From Acuticoccus sp. I52.16.1 (GTDB taxonomy: Bacteria > Pseudomonadota > Alphaproteobacteria > Rhizobiales > Amorphaceae): DNA of 64,000 bases. Shown piece by piece: positions 53,020-62,870 of the stretch. Numbering within the stretch: the first letter of the stretch is position 1; each line of letters starts with the position of its first letter. Both the position numbers and the translations under genes were made by a program. Under the pieces are notes generated by a model. It saw only the letters and a list, made by a program, of their open reading frames with translations, was not told the origin of the DNA and did no database searches. The stretch covers positions 4,023,219-4,087,218 of the forward strand of contig NZ_CP094828.1 in the NCBI RefSeq assembly GCF_022865125.1, read 5' to 3'.

Positions 53020-54405
53020 ATGCATCCAGGGGCTCTCCTATCGGCGGCGGCCACAGCGCGCGTCCGCGTGGCGGTGATCGGCACGGGCGACTTCGGTCGT
53101 TCCTTCGTCTTCCAGTCGACCGGTACGCCGGGGCTTGAAGTCGTCGCCGTGTGCGATACGGACGGTGACGCTGCCACCAACGCGCTCGCTCGTGCGGGGA
53201 TCGCTTCCGACCGCGTCGTCACCGCGACGACCTCGAGCGATGCCAAGGCTGCAGCGCAGGCGGGCAAGCTGGTTTCGACCTGCGACGTCGCGTTGCTCGC
53301 GGACGTTGACGTCGATGTCGTGGTTGAGGCGACGGGCAACGCTGAGGCGGCTGCACGTCATGCCCGCGAGGCGATCGCTGCCGGACGGCATGTGGTGATG
53401 GTCTCCAAGGAGGCCGACAGCGTGGTGGGGGCGCTGCTGGCGGCGGAAGCCTCGGCGGCGGGCGTCGTCTACACCCCGGTCGACGGGGATCAGCCGGCGC
53501 TCCTCATTCAGAAGGTGTTGTGGGCGAAAATCTGCGGGATGGAGCTGATCTGCGCCGCGAAGGCCAGTGAATACGACTTCGTGTGGGACGAGGCCGCGGG
53601 CACCGTGAGTTGCTTGGACCGAACAGTCAGTGTCCCCGACTTCGGCTCGCTTTGGCAGATGACGACGCCATCCGAAATCGTCGCGGCGCGCTCGACCATG
53701 CTGGCGGGGCTACCGCAGCACACTGTCGCGGACCAAACCGAGATGGCAATCGTCGCCAACGCCCTTGAACTGGAGGTGGATACGCCCGCCTTCCACGCGC
53801 CGATCGCCCGTGTCACCGAAATCGCCGACATACTGACCACGAAGGCGCGCGGAGGCATCCTGGATCACAGCGGCGTGGTCGACGTCGTGAACTTGCTCCG
53901 CCGGCCGGACGAGTTCAGCCTCGCGGGTGGCGTCTTTGTGGTGGTGGCGTGCGACGACGAGCGGACTTGGGAGATGTTGGCACGCAAAGGTCACTTGGTC
54001 AGCCGTGACCGCCGCTCCGCGGTCATCCCTGAGCCGGTGCACCTCCTCGGCGTGCAGTCGGCAACGACTGTGCTTCTGGCGGCGGTGGAGCGTCGTTCGT
54101 CCGGATCTGGAACGCAGACGGCCAAATTCGACGTCGTTGCCCGTGCCAACAAGCCGATTCCCGCCGGAACGGTGCTGACGCCGAACGGCGCTCACCATAG
54201 CATCGACGGTCTCGATGGTCGCCTGGTGCCGGCGGGTCCGGTGCGGGGCGATGCACCGGTCCCGTTTCATATGGCCTCCGGCTGCACCTTGGCGGCGAAC
54301 CTCAGCGCTGGCGAGGATCTGACACTGGCACACCTCCACGCCCCACAGGCGTCCACTTTGTGGGCGATGCGGCGAGAGATGGACGCCCGCTTCTGGGGCG
54401 ACTGA
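53020..54405 (+). CDS. NAD(P)-dependent oxidoreductase with C-terminal SAF domain
   Basis: A 461-residue protein. The N-terminal Rossmann motif VAVIGTGDFGRSF and the segment DVDVVVEATGNAEAAARHAREAI match homoserine-dehydrogenase/Gfo-like proteins. The C-terminal part (about 375–450) is a SAF domain (VARANKPIPAGTVL), sometimes misnamed FlgA. Proteins of this layout occur in sugar-acid catabolic operons; the reaction is not established. ATG 53020 directly follows the GntR stop. Its codon use looks more relaxed (more T/A-ending codons) than its neighbours, hinting at separate acquisition. Confidence 0.85.
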   Translation: MHPGALLSAAATARVRVAVIGTGDFGRSFVFQSTGTPGLEVVAVCDTDGDAATNALARAGIASDRVVTATTSSDAKAAAQAGKLVSTCDVALLADVDVDVVVEATGNAEAAARHAREAIAAGRHVVMVSKEADSVVGALLAAEASAAGVVYTPVDGDQPALLIQKVLWAKICGMELICAAKASEYDFVWDEAAGTVSCLDRTVSVPDFGSLWQMTTPSEIVAARSTMLAGLPQHTVADQTEMAIVANALELEVDTPAFHAPIARVTEIADILTTKARGGILDHSGVVDVVNLLRRPDEFSLAGGVFVVVACDDERTWEMLARKGHLVSRDRRSAVIPEPVHLLGVQSATTVLLAAVERRSSGSGTQTAKFDVVARANKPIPAGTVLTPNGAHHSIDGLDGRLVPAGPVRGDAPVPFHMASGCTLAANLSAGEDLTLAHLHAPQASTLWAMRREMDARFWGD

Positions 54406-54446
54406 ACCGGGCTCGGCCCACCGGCTCGGCAGCCGCGGGGCCGGCG

Positions 54447-55172
54447 TCAGCGGGCGGCGCGGGCGGCGAGGTCGGTAAAGAGGGCGGGGTCGTAGTGGCG
54501 GAAGGCGGTCTCGTCGCGGGCCTCCTGGACGCCGCGCTCCTTGGCGACCTTCTCGACGCCGTCGACGTAGGTCGCGGCCTTCACCCGCTTCACGGCCTTG
54601 CGCAGATTGGGGCCGTAGTCGGGCGTGCCGTAGAGACCGAGCACTTTCTCCGCCTCGCGCACCGGGTGGGCGACGAGGTCCTCGTAGGCGATTACCACGC
54701 GCGAGGCGCGCTCACCGCGCACCCAGCGGTCCATGAAGCCGCGGTAGGTCGGCAGCATCGCCTCGGCGTAGGCGCGGAAGGTGGCCGGCGTGTCGGGCTC
54801 GGCGCTCTTGTGGATGTGCATCTCGTATTGGGAGACGGCCGAAGGCAGGAAGCCGCGATACTGGACGACGAGGCCGAGGCCCTCCGGAACGACCGCGGTC
54901 AGGTCGAAGTCGTGCTGCTTGGACATGTGGACGAGGCCGCCGCGGCGGCAGGGAAAGGCCCCGCAGCAGGGCGAGTTGGCCAGCCCCTTGGGCACGAAGT
55001 GCTCGCAGTAGCCGAACAGAGGTCCGTAGGTCCCCTGCAGCAGGCGCACCAGGAGATGGTGCCCCGAGCGCGGCCAGCTCACGTTGGCGACGTAGGGGAG
55101 CGGCGTCGCGGGGTAGTAGCCGCGGGTCTTCTGCGTCGGATCCGCCGTCGCGCGGCGCGGCCAGAGTTTCAT
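54447..55172 (-). CDS. Sulfotransferase-like protein with cysteine-cluster insertion (paralogue 1)
   Basis: A 241-residue protein. SWPRSGHHLLVRLL (32–45) corresponds to the PAPS 5'-phosphosulfate loop of sulfotransferases, and VVQYRGFLPSAVS (about 102–114) to the 3'-phosphate motif with its conserved Arg and Ser. Between them is a cysteine-rich insertion: C56 in FGYCEHF and C69, C70 and C75 in NSPCCGAFPCRR, then MSKQHDF. The C-terminal YEDLVAHP is also sulfotransferase-like. It starts 7 bp after its paralogue. The acceptor is unknown; no PAPS synthesis genes are nearby. Confidence 0.78.
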   Translation of the reverse strand: MKLWPRRATADPTQKTRGYYPATPLPYVANVSWPRSGHHLLVRLLQGTYGPLFGYCEHFVPKGLANSPCCGAFPCRRGGLVHMSKQHDFDLTAVVPEGLGLVVQYRGFLPSAVSQYEMHIHKSAEPDTPATFRAYAEAMLPTYRGFMDRWVRGERASRVVIAYEDLVAHPVREAEKVLGLYGTPDYGPNLRKAVKRVKAATYVDGVEKVAKERGVQEARDETAFRHYDPALFTDLAARAAR

Positions 55173-55179
55173 CGCGCGC

Positions 55180-55941
55180 TCAGGTCGTGACGTCGGTGTC
55201 GGTCGTCTCGCCGAGCTCGGCGAAGAAGGCGGCGTCGTAGTAGCGGAACTGCGTGATGTCCCGCCGGTCGGCGATGCCGGCGCCGGCGAGCTTCTTCTCG
55301 CCCCCGTCGGCGAAGGTGAGGCCGTCGATCGTGGCGATCACCTCCTCCATGCGCCCCGCGCAATCGGCCGCGTCGAACAGGTCGAGCACCTGGCGCATCT
55401 TGCGGGACGGCTCGGCGGTGAACGCCTCGTAGGGGAGGAGGAGGCGGTTGGTGCGCGGACGGCGCACCCAGCGCTCGAGGAAGCGCTCGTAGTCCTCGGC
55501 CTTGTGCCGGGCGAAGCGGCGAAATTCCTCGGCACTGTCGACGAGGCCGGGCGAGGTCGCCGCGCGCTGGTCCCAGTGCGAGACGAGGGAGGGCAGGAAG
55601 GCGCGGTACTGCACGATGAGGAGGTGGTCGTCCGGCAGCTCGGCGTCGAACTTGAAGTCGTGCTGCTTGGACATGCTGACGATGTCGGTCCGCCGGCAGG
55701 GGAAGGCGCCGCAGCAGGGCGAATTCTCGACCTTGGAGGGGGTATAGTACTCGCAGTACCCGAACCAGCCCTCGAACGTCTCGGTCAGGATGCGGGCGAG
55801 CAGGACGTGGCCGGAGCGCGGCCAGCTGACGTTGGCGACGTAGGGCAGGCGTCGCGCCGGCCGGAAGCCCGGCACGCGGGGCGGACGGGGGCGCAGCGGC
55901 GCGCTCGGCGTGCCACCGCCGTTCGGGATATGCTCGGTCAT
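55180..55941 (-). CDS. Sulfotransferase-like protein with cysteine-cluster insertion (paralogue 2)
   Basis: A 253-residue paralogue of the neighbouring protein. It shares YVANVSWPRSGHVLLARIL, FGYCEYY, NSPCCGAFPCRR, MSKQHDF and VQYRAFLPSLVS, with cysteines C63, C76, C77 and C82. An extra Pro/Arg-rich N-terminal stretch of about 30 residues precedes the fold. Strong conservation of the cysteine block between otherwise diverged copies suggests a metal site or disulfides essential to function. It is the first of the two co-transcribed genes. Confidence 0.78.
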   Translation of the reverse strand: MTEHIPNGGGTPSAPLRPRPPRVPGFRPARRLPYVANVSWPRSGHVLLARILTETFEGWFGYCEYYTPSKVENSPCCGAFPCRRTDIVSMSKQHDFKFDAELPDDHLLIVQYRAFLPSLVSHWDQRAATSPGLVDSAEEFRRFARHKAEDYERFLERWVRRPRTNRLLLPYEAFTAEPSRKMRQVLDLFDAADCAGRMEEVIATIDGLTFADGGEKKLAGAGIADRRDITQFRYYDAAFFAELGETTDTDVTT

Positions 55942-55968
55942 CCGGCGCGTCTCACAGGGCGTCCGCGT

Positions 55969-56778
55969 CTATCCGCGCGACCAGCCCTTGGGGCCCAGTC
56001 GCTCCTGCGGTTGGAAGCGGGTCTTGTAGGCCATCTTGTCCGACCCATCGACCCAGTAGCCGAGGTAAACGTACGGCAGCCCGATCTCCTTGGCGCGCAT
56101 GATATGGTCGAGGATCATGTAGGTGCCGAGCGAGGTGGCTCGCCGTTCGGGCTCGTAGAACGAATAGACCATCGACAGGCCGTCGGTCAGCAGGTCCGTC
56201 AGCGCGCAGCCGGCGAGGGGGCCGCGGGTGCGCCCGCCCGGCTCGCGGTACTCGAAGATGCGCGTGTCGACGTGCGTGTCCTCGACCATCATCGCATAGT
56301 CGAGGACGGTCATGTCGGCCATGCCGCCGTCGGCGTGGCGGGTGTCGAGATAGGCGCGGAAGACGCTGTATTGCTCGGACGAGGGGAGCGGCTGCCGCTC
56401 GCGCCGTTCGAGGTCCTTGTTCTCGCGCCAGACGCGCTTGAGCGAGCGCGTCCACTCGAACTCGTCGACCACGACGCGCACGGAGATGCAGGCGCGGCAT
56501 CCCTCGCAGGCGGGGCGGTAGGCGATGTTCTGCGAGCGACGGAACCCGCCCTGGGTGAGGAGGTCGTTCAACGCCTCGGCCCGCTCGCCGACGAGATGGG
56601 TGAAGACCTTCCGCTCGTAACGCTCGGGCAGATACGGGCAGGGGGACGGTGCCGTCAGATAGAACTGCGGATGCTCGGACAAGCGGCGGACGGTGACCCG
56701 GCGCCGCGGACGAGCCGGAGCCTCCCGTTCGGCTTCGGCCGTCGCGTCGTGGTCGAAACGGTCGTTCGACTTCACCAT
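55969..56778 (-). CDS. bpt: Aspartate/glutamate leucyltransferase (Bpt, N-end rule)
   Basis: A 269-residue aminoacyl-tRNA–protein transferase that adds Leu to proteins with N-terminal Asp or Glu, marking them for ClpS/ClpAP. Signatures are [16 protein letters not shown], the [12 protein letters not shown] motif, and the GNAT-like C-terminal half with [22 protein letters not shown] and [17 protein letters not shown]. Bacterial Bpt is usually about 240 residues; the extra N-terminus (first 30) is basic and disordered, so an internal start is possible. It precedes the sulfotransferase pair. Confidence 0.93.
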   Translation of the reverse strand: MVKSNDRFDHDATAEAEREAPARPRRRVTVRRLSEHPQFYLTAPSPCPYLPERYERKVFTHLVGERAEALNDLLTQGGFRRSQNIAYRPACEGCRACISVRVVVDEFEWTRSLKRVWRENKDLERRERQPLPSSEQYSVFRAYLDTRHADGGMADMTVLDYAMMVEDTHVDTRIFEYREPGGRTRGPLAGCALTDLLTDGLSMVYSFYEPERRATSLGTYMILDHIMRAKEIGLPYVYLGYWVDGSDKMAYKTRFQPQERLGPKGWSRG

Positions 56779-56826
56779 GAGCTGAGGGACGCCTCCGCCA
56801 TTACGTTCGGTCGCCGATCGCGACCG

Positions 56827-58632
56827 CTAAAGACCGTACCACCAGGGGCCGATGATTGAGAATGCCCCCCATAATAACAGAACCAACGGACCGCCCGCGA
56901 CCATAAAGTCCCGATAGCGATAATGGCCGGGACCCATGACGAGAAGGTTCGTCTGGTACGCCACCGGCGTCGCGAACGAGGCGTTGGCCGCGAGGATGAC
57001 TGTGACGACGAAGGGTTCGGCCGGCAAGCCCAAGCTTGCCGCGATTCCGATCGCGATGGGGGTGAACAGGACCGCCGCGGCGTTGTTGGTCATGATGTTG
57101 GTCGTCAGCGCGATCAACATGAAGAGCGCCGACATGACGACCCCGGGCGGTGCGCCGGCCAGCAGGCTGAGCAGCCCGTGGGCGATCGTCTCCGCCCCGC
57201 CGGTCGCCGTCAGCGCGTTGGACGAGGCGATCGCCGCGGCGATCAGCATGATGATGCGCCCGTCCACCACGCGCGCGGCCTGGCGGGTGTTGAGGCAGCG
57301 TGTCGCAAGCATGGCGAAGGCGCCGAGCACCGCGGCTGCGGCGATCGGCATGATCCCCGACGCGGCCGACAGCACCACCGACAGGAAGACCGCGATGGCG
57401 GCGGGCGCGTGGCGGCGCGCCGGCACGTCCGCCGCCGTCCAGTCGATCAGCAGCACGTCGCGATTGCCGCGCAGCTCCTCGATCGCCTTGCGCGGGCCGG
57501 CGAAGAGCAGCACGTCGCCGGCCTCCATCCGGATGTCGACCATCGGCATGCGCGGCATGCGCGAGCGACGCTCGATGGCGAGCACCACGCACCCCACCTC
57601 GCCGCGGAAGCCGGACTGCGCCACCGTGCGGCCGATCAGGCGCGAGCCGGGCGCGACGATGGCCTCCGCCAGGGTGACGACGCCGAGCGGCTTGTCCTCG
57701 CCGCTCTCCTTGCCCATCACGGCGGACTTGGTGGAGAGGGCGCGCTCCAGCGCCGGCCGCGTCGCCGCCACGATGACGATGTCGCCCGGCTGGAGCTTGA
57801 CGTTCTCGAACGGGGGCAGGTGCGGTCGCTCGCCGCGCTGGACCAGCCGCACGGTCATGTCCTGGAGCTGAGGGAACATTCCCTGCTTGCTCTCCGCCCC
57901 CACCAGCGGGTGGCCGGCGCGGATCGGGATCTCGGCGATGAACTGCTTGCCGCCGGAGGCCCGCATGGCCTCGGCCATGGTGCGGTTCTCGCGCAGGAGC
58001 AGCGGCATGACGCCGAGGACATAAGGCAGGCCGATGCCGGCGATGATCAGCCCGATCGGCGTGAACGAGAAGAAGGAGAGGTCCACCGCTCCCGAATCGC
58101 GCGCGACATTGGCGGCGAGGAGGTTGGTCGACGAGCCGATCAGCGTCGTCATGCCGCCGAGGATGGTGACGAAGGAGAGCGGCATCAAAAAGCGCGAGCC
58201 GGTCGACTTCAGCGCCGAGGCGAGCGTGGCGATGATCGGGATGAACATCACCACCACCGGCGTGTTGTTGAGGAAGGCCGACAGGGCGGCGATCGACACG
58301 AAGGTGACGCAGATGCCGATGCTGCCGTGCTTGACCACCCAGCGCACCAGGATCTGCGCCGGCCGCTCCAGCGCATCGGTGTGGAAAAGTCCCTGGCCGA
58401 CCACCAGCAGCGCGACGATGGTGATGAGGCCGGAGTTGGCAAATCCCGACAGGATCTCGCCGACGTTGAACTCGCCATGCCCGGCGGGCAGGCCGATCAC
58501 CGCGAACATCGCGATATAGGCCGCCAGCACGCCGAGGCTGATGGCCTCGATCGAGTAGCGTTCGGTGGCGTAGAGTATGGTGGATACGGCGATGACGAGG
58601 AGGGTCCCCACCATCGCGAGATCGGCTTCCAT
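56827..58632 (-). CDS. SLC13 (DASS)-family permease with TrkA-C (RCK_C) domains
   Basis: A 601-residue transporter. Membrane helices flank two cytosolic RCK_C-like domains (about 210–300 and 310–390; KLQPGDIVIVAATR and RMEAGDVLLFAGPR). The two hairpin motifs of the family, FLNNTPVVVMFIPI and MTNNAAAVLFTPIAI, with GSSTNLLA and SFATPVAYQTNLLV, identify a sodium-coupled anion (dicarboxylate/sulfate) carrier. Substrate could be sulfate, given the nearby sulfotransferase-like genes, but that is only a guess. Confidence 0.92.
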   Translation of the reverse strand: MEADLAMVGTLLVIAVSTILYATERYSIEAISLGVLAAYIAMFAVIGLPAGHGEFNVGEILSGFANSGLITIVALLVVGQGLFHTDALERPAQILVRWVVKHGSIGICVTFVSIAALSAFLNNTPVVVMFIPIIATLASALKSTGSRFLMPLSFVTILGGMTTLIGSSTNLLAANVARDSGAVDLSFFSFTPIGLIIAGIGLPYVLGVMPLLLRENRTMAEAMRASGGKQFIAEIPIRAGHPLVGAESKQGMFPQLQDMTVRLVQRGERPHLPPFENVKLQPGDIVIVAATRPALERALSTKSAVMGKESGEDKPLGVVTLAEAIVAPGSRLIGRTVAQSGFRGEVGCVVLAIERRSRMPRMPMVDIRMEAGDVLLFAGPRKAIEELRGNRDVLLIDWTAADVPARRHAPAAIAVFLSVVLSAASGIMPIAAAAVLGAFAMLATRCLNTRQAARVVDGRIIMLIAAAIASSNALTATGGAETIAHGLLSLLAGAPPGVVMSALFMLIALTTNIMTNNAAAVLFTPIAIGIAASLGLPAEPFVVTVILAANASFATPVAYQTNLLVMGPGHYRYRDFMVAGGPLVLLLWGAFSIIGPWWYGL

Positions 58633-58957
58633 CTAGGCGAAGGCTCGCGTCATGACTGTGTCATCGGCGGTTTTGGCGCACCGGGGCTCTGCTCGTCAAA
58701 GCACGACGCGCCGGCGCGCCGCGTCCGGATGACGACGTGCGCGGTGGACTTTGGACCTGCCGTCAATCGCAGGTCCCCTCGAATTGTCCCGTCACGAGGT
58801 CCATTCCCTCTCCCTTTTTGCCACAGTGTTCTGCCATGCCGCGGCGCGCGAGGCTATCGCGCCTGTGGGTGGGCGTGGCGTGCGGGTCGGGATCGGCCGG
58901 GGCGTGGGCGGTCTCGATGGCGGCGGTGGCGGGTGTCGCGGCGGTCATGGCGTGGCC
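58633..58957. other. Gap between threonine dehydratase and the SLC13 permease
   Basis: A 325-bp region between same-strand genes. It contains one plausible small frame (58763–58948, minus). No terminator with a T run and no RNA gene were recognised. Confidence 0.45.
58763..58948 (-). CDS. Possible small protein (61 aa) downstream of threonine dehydratase
   Basis: The frame starts at ATG 58948, nine bases beyond the threonine dehydratase stop, and a GAGG ribosome-binding site overlaps that stop codon. The first half is Ala/Thr/His-rich; the end reads EHCGKKGEGMDLVTGQFEGTCD, with two cysteines and a less GC-driven composition. The spacing and ribosome-binding site support translation. No family is recognised. 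Confidence 0.38.
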   Translation of the reverse strand: MTAATPATAAIETAHAPADPDPHATPTHRRDSLARRGMAEHCGKKGEGMDLVTGQFEGTCD

Positions 58958-60223
58958 TCAGAAGCGCCCGTCGACGTGCTCGGTGAGGCGGACCGGCAGC
59001 CCCGCCGCGCGCACCGCTTCGACGATGCGCTGGGTGTGCGCGTCGTCCCGCGTCTCGATGGTGAGGCGGATGGAGGTCTCGCGCGCCAGGTGGGTGAGGG
59101 TGAGACGATTGTGCGTGACTTCGAGGATGTTGCCGCCGGCCCGCCCGACCGCGGAGGTGATCCGGGCCAGCAGCCCCGGCTCGTCCGGATAGTCGGATTC
59201 GATGGCGATGATGCGCCCGGCGCGGGTCAGCTCGCGCACCATGATCGAGGCGGCGATGCGCGGGTCGATGTTGCCGCCGCACAATACGAGGCCGACGTTG
59301 AGGCCGCGGAAGAGGTCCGGCTCGGCGAGGAGCGCGGCGAGGCCCGCGGCGCCGGCCCCTTCGGCCATCGTCTTCTGCAGCGTCAGGTAGGCGTTGACGG
59401 CCCATTCCAGCGTCGGCTCGTCGACCAGGATCACCCTTTCTACCAGCGCGGCGATGATCGGCAGCGTGACCTTGCCGATGGTCTTGACCGCGATGCCCTC
59501 GGCGATGGTGGACCCGCCGCACCGGCCCGGCTCGCCCCGCAGCGCCGCGTAGCAGGAGGGGAAGAGCTTGGCCTCCACGCCGACGATGCGGATCTCCGGC
59601 TTGATCGCCTTGGCGGCGGTGGCGATGCCGGCGATCAGCCCGCCCCCGCCGATCGGCACGACGATGACGTCGAGTTCGGGCACGGCCTCCAGCATCTCGA
59701 AGCCGATGGTGCCCTGGCCGGCGACGATGCGAGGGTCGTCGTAGGGGTGGATCAGCAGGCGGCCTTCGGCGGCGGCGATTTCGGCGCAGGCCTCGGCGCT
59801 CTCGGCGATGGTCTCGCCGGCGAGCACCACGCGCGCGCCGTAGCCCTCGGTGGCGTTGACCTTCACGAAGGGCGTCCGCTCCGGCATCACGATGACGGCG
59901 GAGATGCCGAGCTGGGCCGCGTGGTAGGCCACTGCCTGGGCGTGGTTGCCGGCGGACATGGCGATGACGCCGCCGCGTCGCTCCGCCTCCGTCAGCGAGG
60001 TGAGCTTGTTGTAGGCGCCACGCTCCTTGAACGAGGCGGTCGGCTGAAGGTTCTCGTACTTGACGAAGATGTTGGCGCCCGTCAGCTGCGACAGGCGCGG
60101 CGCGGCGAGGCAGGGCGTCTTCAGCGCCACGCCGTCGAGCCGGCGCGCGGCCTCGCGGATGGCCTCCGCGGTGATCGCGGGCGGCGGGGCGGCGGTGGCG
60201 GACGAGGGCGCGGCGGCCTCCAT
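58958..60223 (-). CDS. Threonine dehydratase (TdcB/IlvA-like, with ACT domain)
   Basis: A 421-residue PLP enzyme deaminating threonine to 2-oxobutyrate. The PLP lysine is K66 in ASFKERGAYNKL, the phosphate loop is IGGGGLIAG, and SAGNHAQAVAYHA is conserved. A C-terminal ACT-like domain (about 340–421, with IAIESDYPDEPGLLARI) matches the shorter catabolic-type dehydratases. ATG 60223 starts just after the hemB stop (60232), so the two may be co-transcribed. Whether it serves isoleucine synthesis or threonine breakdown is not decided here. Confidence 0.93.
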   Translation of the reverse strand: MEAAAPSSATAAPPPAITAEAIREAARRLDGVALKTPCLAAPRLSQLTGANIFVKYENLQPTASFKERGAYNKLTSLTEAERRGGVIAMSAGNHAQAVAYHAAQLGISAVIVMPERTPFVKVNATEGYGARVVLAGETIAESAEACAEIAAAEGRLLIHPYDDPRIVAGQGTIGFEMLEAVPELDVIVVPIGGGGLIAGIATAAKAIKPEIRIVGVEAKLFPSCYAALRGEPGRCGGSTIAEGIAVKTIGKVTLPIIAALVERVILVDEPTLEWAVNAYLTLQKTMAEGAGAAGLAALLAEPDLFRGLNVGLVLCGGNIDPRIAASIMVRELTRAGRIIAIESDYPDEPGLLARITSAVGRAGGNILEVTHNRLTLTHLARETSIRLTIETRDDAHTQRIVEAVRAAGLPVRLTEHVDGRF

Positions 60224-60231
60224 CGGCTGGG

Positions 60232-61344
<1,113 letters not shown>

Positions 61345-61347
61345 CTA

Positions 61348-61566
61348 CTAGATCGGGCTGAGGCCCTGCATGCGGCTGGTGATCTGGAAATAGAGGAAGA
61401 GCCCGGCGACACCGACGAGCGTGCCGGCGGCGTCCAGCACCGGCAGGGTCAGGGCGCGGGACCGTAGCAGACGGCGCGCGGCGGCCTCGGCCGCATCGTC
61501 GATCCGGGCGGTGGCGGGCGTGCGGTCGGTCGGCGGGGCGGGCGAAGCAACGGCACATAAGGTCAC
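61348..61566 (-). CDS. Hypothetical small protein (72 aa)
   Basis: The frame starts at GTG 61566 and ends 81 bp upstream of hemB. The middle part RRLLRSRALTLPVLDAAGTLVGVAGLFLYF resembles the second half of a CBS motif running into a hydrophobic segment, and the end is ITSRMQGLSPI. The first 20 residues are Pro/Thr-rich. No clear ribosome-binding site is visible. It may be a real short membrane-associated protein or a remnant. Confidence 0.4.
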   Translation of the reverse strand: MTLCAVASPAPPTDRTPATARIDDAAEAAARRLLRSRALTLPVLDAAGTLVGVAGLFLYFQITSRMQGLSPI

Positions 61567-61811
61567 ACGAATTTCGACGGCACATGACGAGCCCCGCGGC
61601 GGCGCCGCGCGGGCCGAAGGCGCCCCTTGCCCTGAAAATCACGCGCGCCATCATCAACGATGCACTTCAGCTTCGCCGCGGTGGCCGCTATGTCGTGGGT
61701 CGAACCCTTGCGGCGCCGCCGCCTGGAATCGCCCGGCCACCCGAGTTTGGAAGGCACGACCGACACCATGCGCGTAACCACAGTCCGCCCCCCTGCGGGA
61801 GCCTGCGAGCG

Positions 61812-62870
61812 ATGAGCGATATCCTGTTCGAGACCGTCGGCCGCGCCGGGCTGATCACGCTCAACCGCCCCAAGGCGCTGAATGCGCTGACCGAGGCGAT
61901 GGTCCTGGAACTGGGCGAGGCGCTCGACGAATGGGCCGCGGACGACCGCATCGCCCGTGTGGCGATCCGCGGCGAGGGGCCGAAGGCGTTCTGCGCCGGG
62001 GGCGATATCCGCTCCGTCTACGACCGGCGCGCCGGTGCGATCGACTTCTTCGCCAACGAGTACCGCACCAACAACCGCATCGCCGGCTTCCGGAAGCCGT
62101 ATGTGTCGTTGATCCATGGCGTGTGCATGGGGGGCGGCGTCGGCCTTTCGGCGCACGGGCCGTACCGCGTCGCCAACGAGACGCTGACCTTCGCGATGCC
62201 CGAGACGGCGATCGGCCTCTTTCCGGACGTCGGCGCCACGCACCTGCTGTCTCGCATGGCGGACGAGGCGGGGATGTGGCTCGGCCTCACAGGCCACCGC
62301 ATCAAGCGGGACCTCGCCGCGGACGTCGGCTACGTGACGCACCCGGTGGAGGGCTCGCTCGACGCCGCCCTGGACCGCGTCGCCCACGGGCGCGACCTCG
62401 GCACGGCGTTGGACGAGCTGGTCGTCGAGATCGAGCCGATGCCGAAGGCGGACCGCAAGGTGATGGGCGAGGCGTTCGCCGCCGAGAGCGTCGTTGCGGT
62501 GCTGGACCGGCTGGAGGCGGCGGAGAGCGAGTTCGCGGCGGCCGCGGCGGGCGAGATCCGGCAGCGTTCGCCCACGAGCCTCGCCATCACGTTCGAACAG
62601 ATCCGCCGGGCGGCGAAGCTCGACCCGGCGGGGGTGCTGGAGATGGACTTCGCGATCGTCGGCCGCGTCCTCGACGGGCACGACCTCTACGAGGGGGTCC
62701 GCGCGGTGCTGATCGACAAGGACCAGGCCCCCCAGTGGGACCCGGCGGACATCGAGAAGGTGGACCCGGCCGACATCGCGGCCCACTTCGTGACCGGCCC
62801 GCACGGCACGCTGGGGCTGAAGGCGGGCGGTGGCGAGCGTCCCGACCAAGCGTCGTCGCATGCGTCCTGA
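61812..62870 (+). CDS. 3-hydroxyisobutyryl-CoA hydrolase (enoyl-CoA hydratase family)
   Basis: A 352-residue crotonase-superfamily thioesterase. KAFCAGGDIRSVY, HGVCMGGGVGLSAHG and FAMPETAIGLFPDVG (E131 and D139) are the HIBCH pattern, and the length is longer than simple hydratases, as expected. It releases 3-hydroxyisobutyrate from its CoA ester, the step between methacrylyl-CoA hydration and MmsB. It is unlinked from the mms operon at 32.5–36.1 kb. The next gene overlaps its 3' end. Confidence 0.92.
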   Translation: MSDILFETVGRAGLITLNRPKALNALTEAMVLELGEALDEWAADDRIARVAIRGEGPKAFCAGGDIRSVYDRRAGAIDFFANEYRTNNRIAGFRKPYVSLIHGVCMGGGVGLSAHGPYRVANETLTFAMPETAIGLFPDVGATHLLSRMADEAGMWLGLTGHRIKRDLAADVGYVTHPVEGSLDAALDRVAHGRDLGTALDELVVEIEPMPKADRKVMGEAFAAESVVAVLDRLEAAESEFAAAAAGEIRQRSPTSLAITFEQIRRAAKLDPAGVLEMDFAIVGRVLDGHDLYEGVRAVLIDKDQAPQWDPADIEKVDPADIAAHFVTGPHGTLGLKAGGGERPDQASSHAS

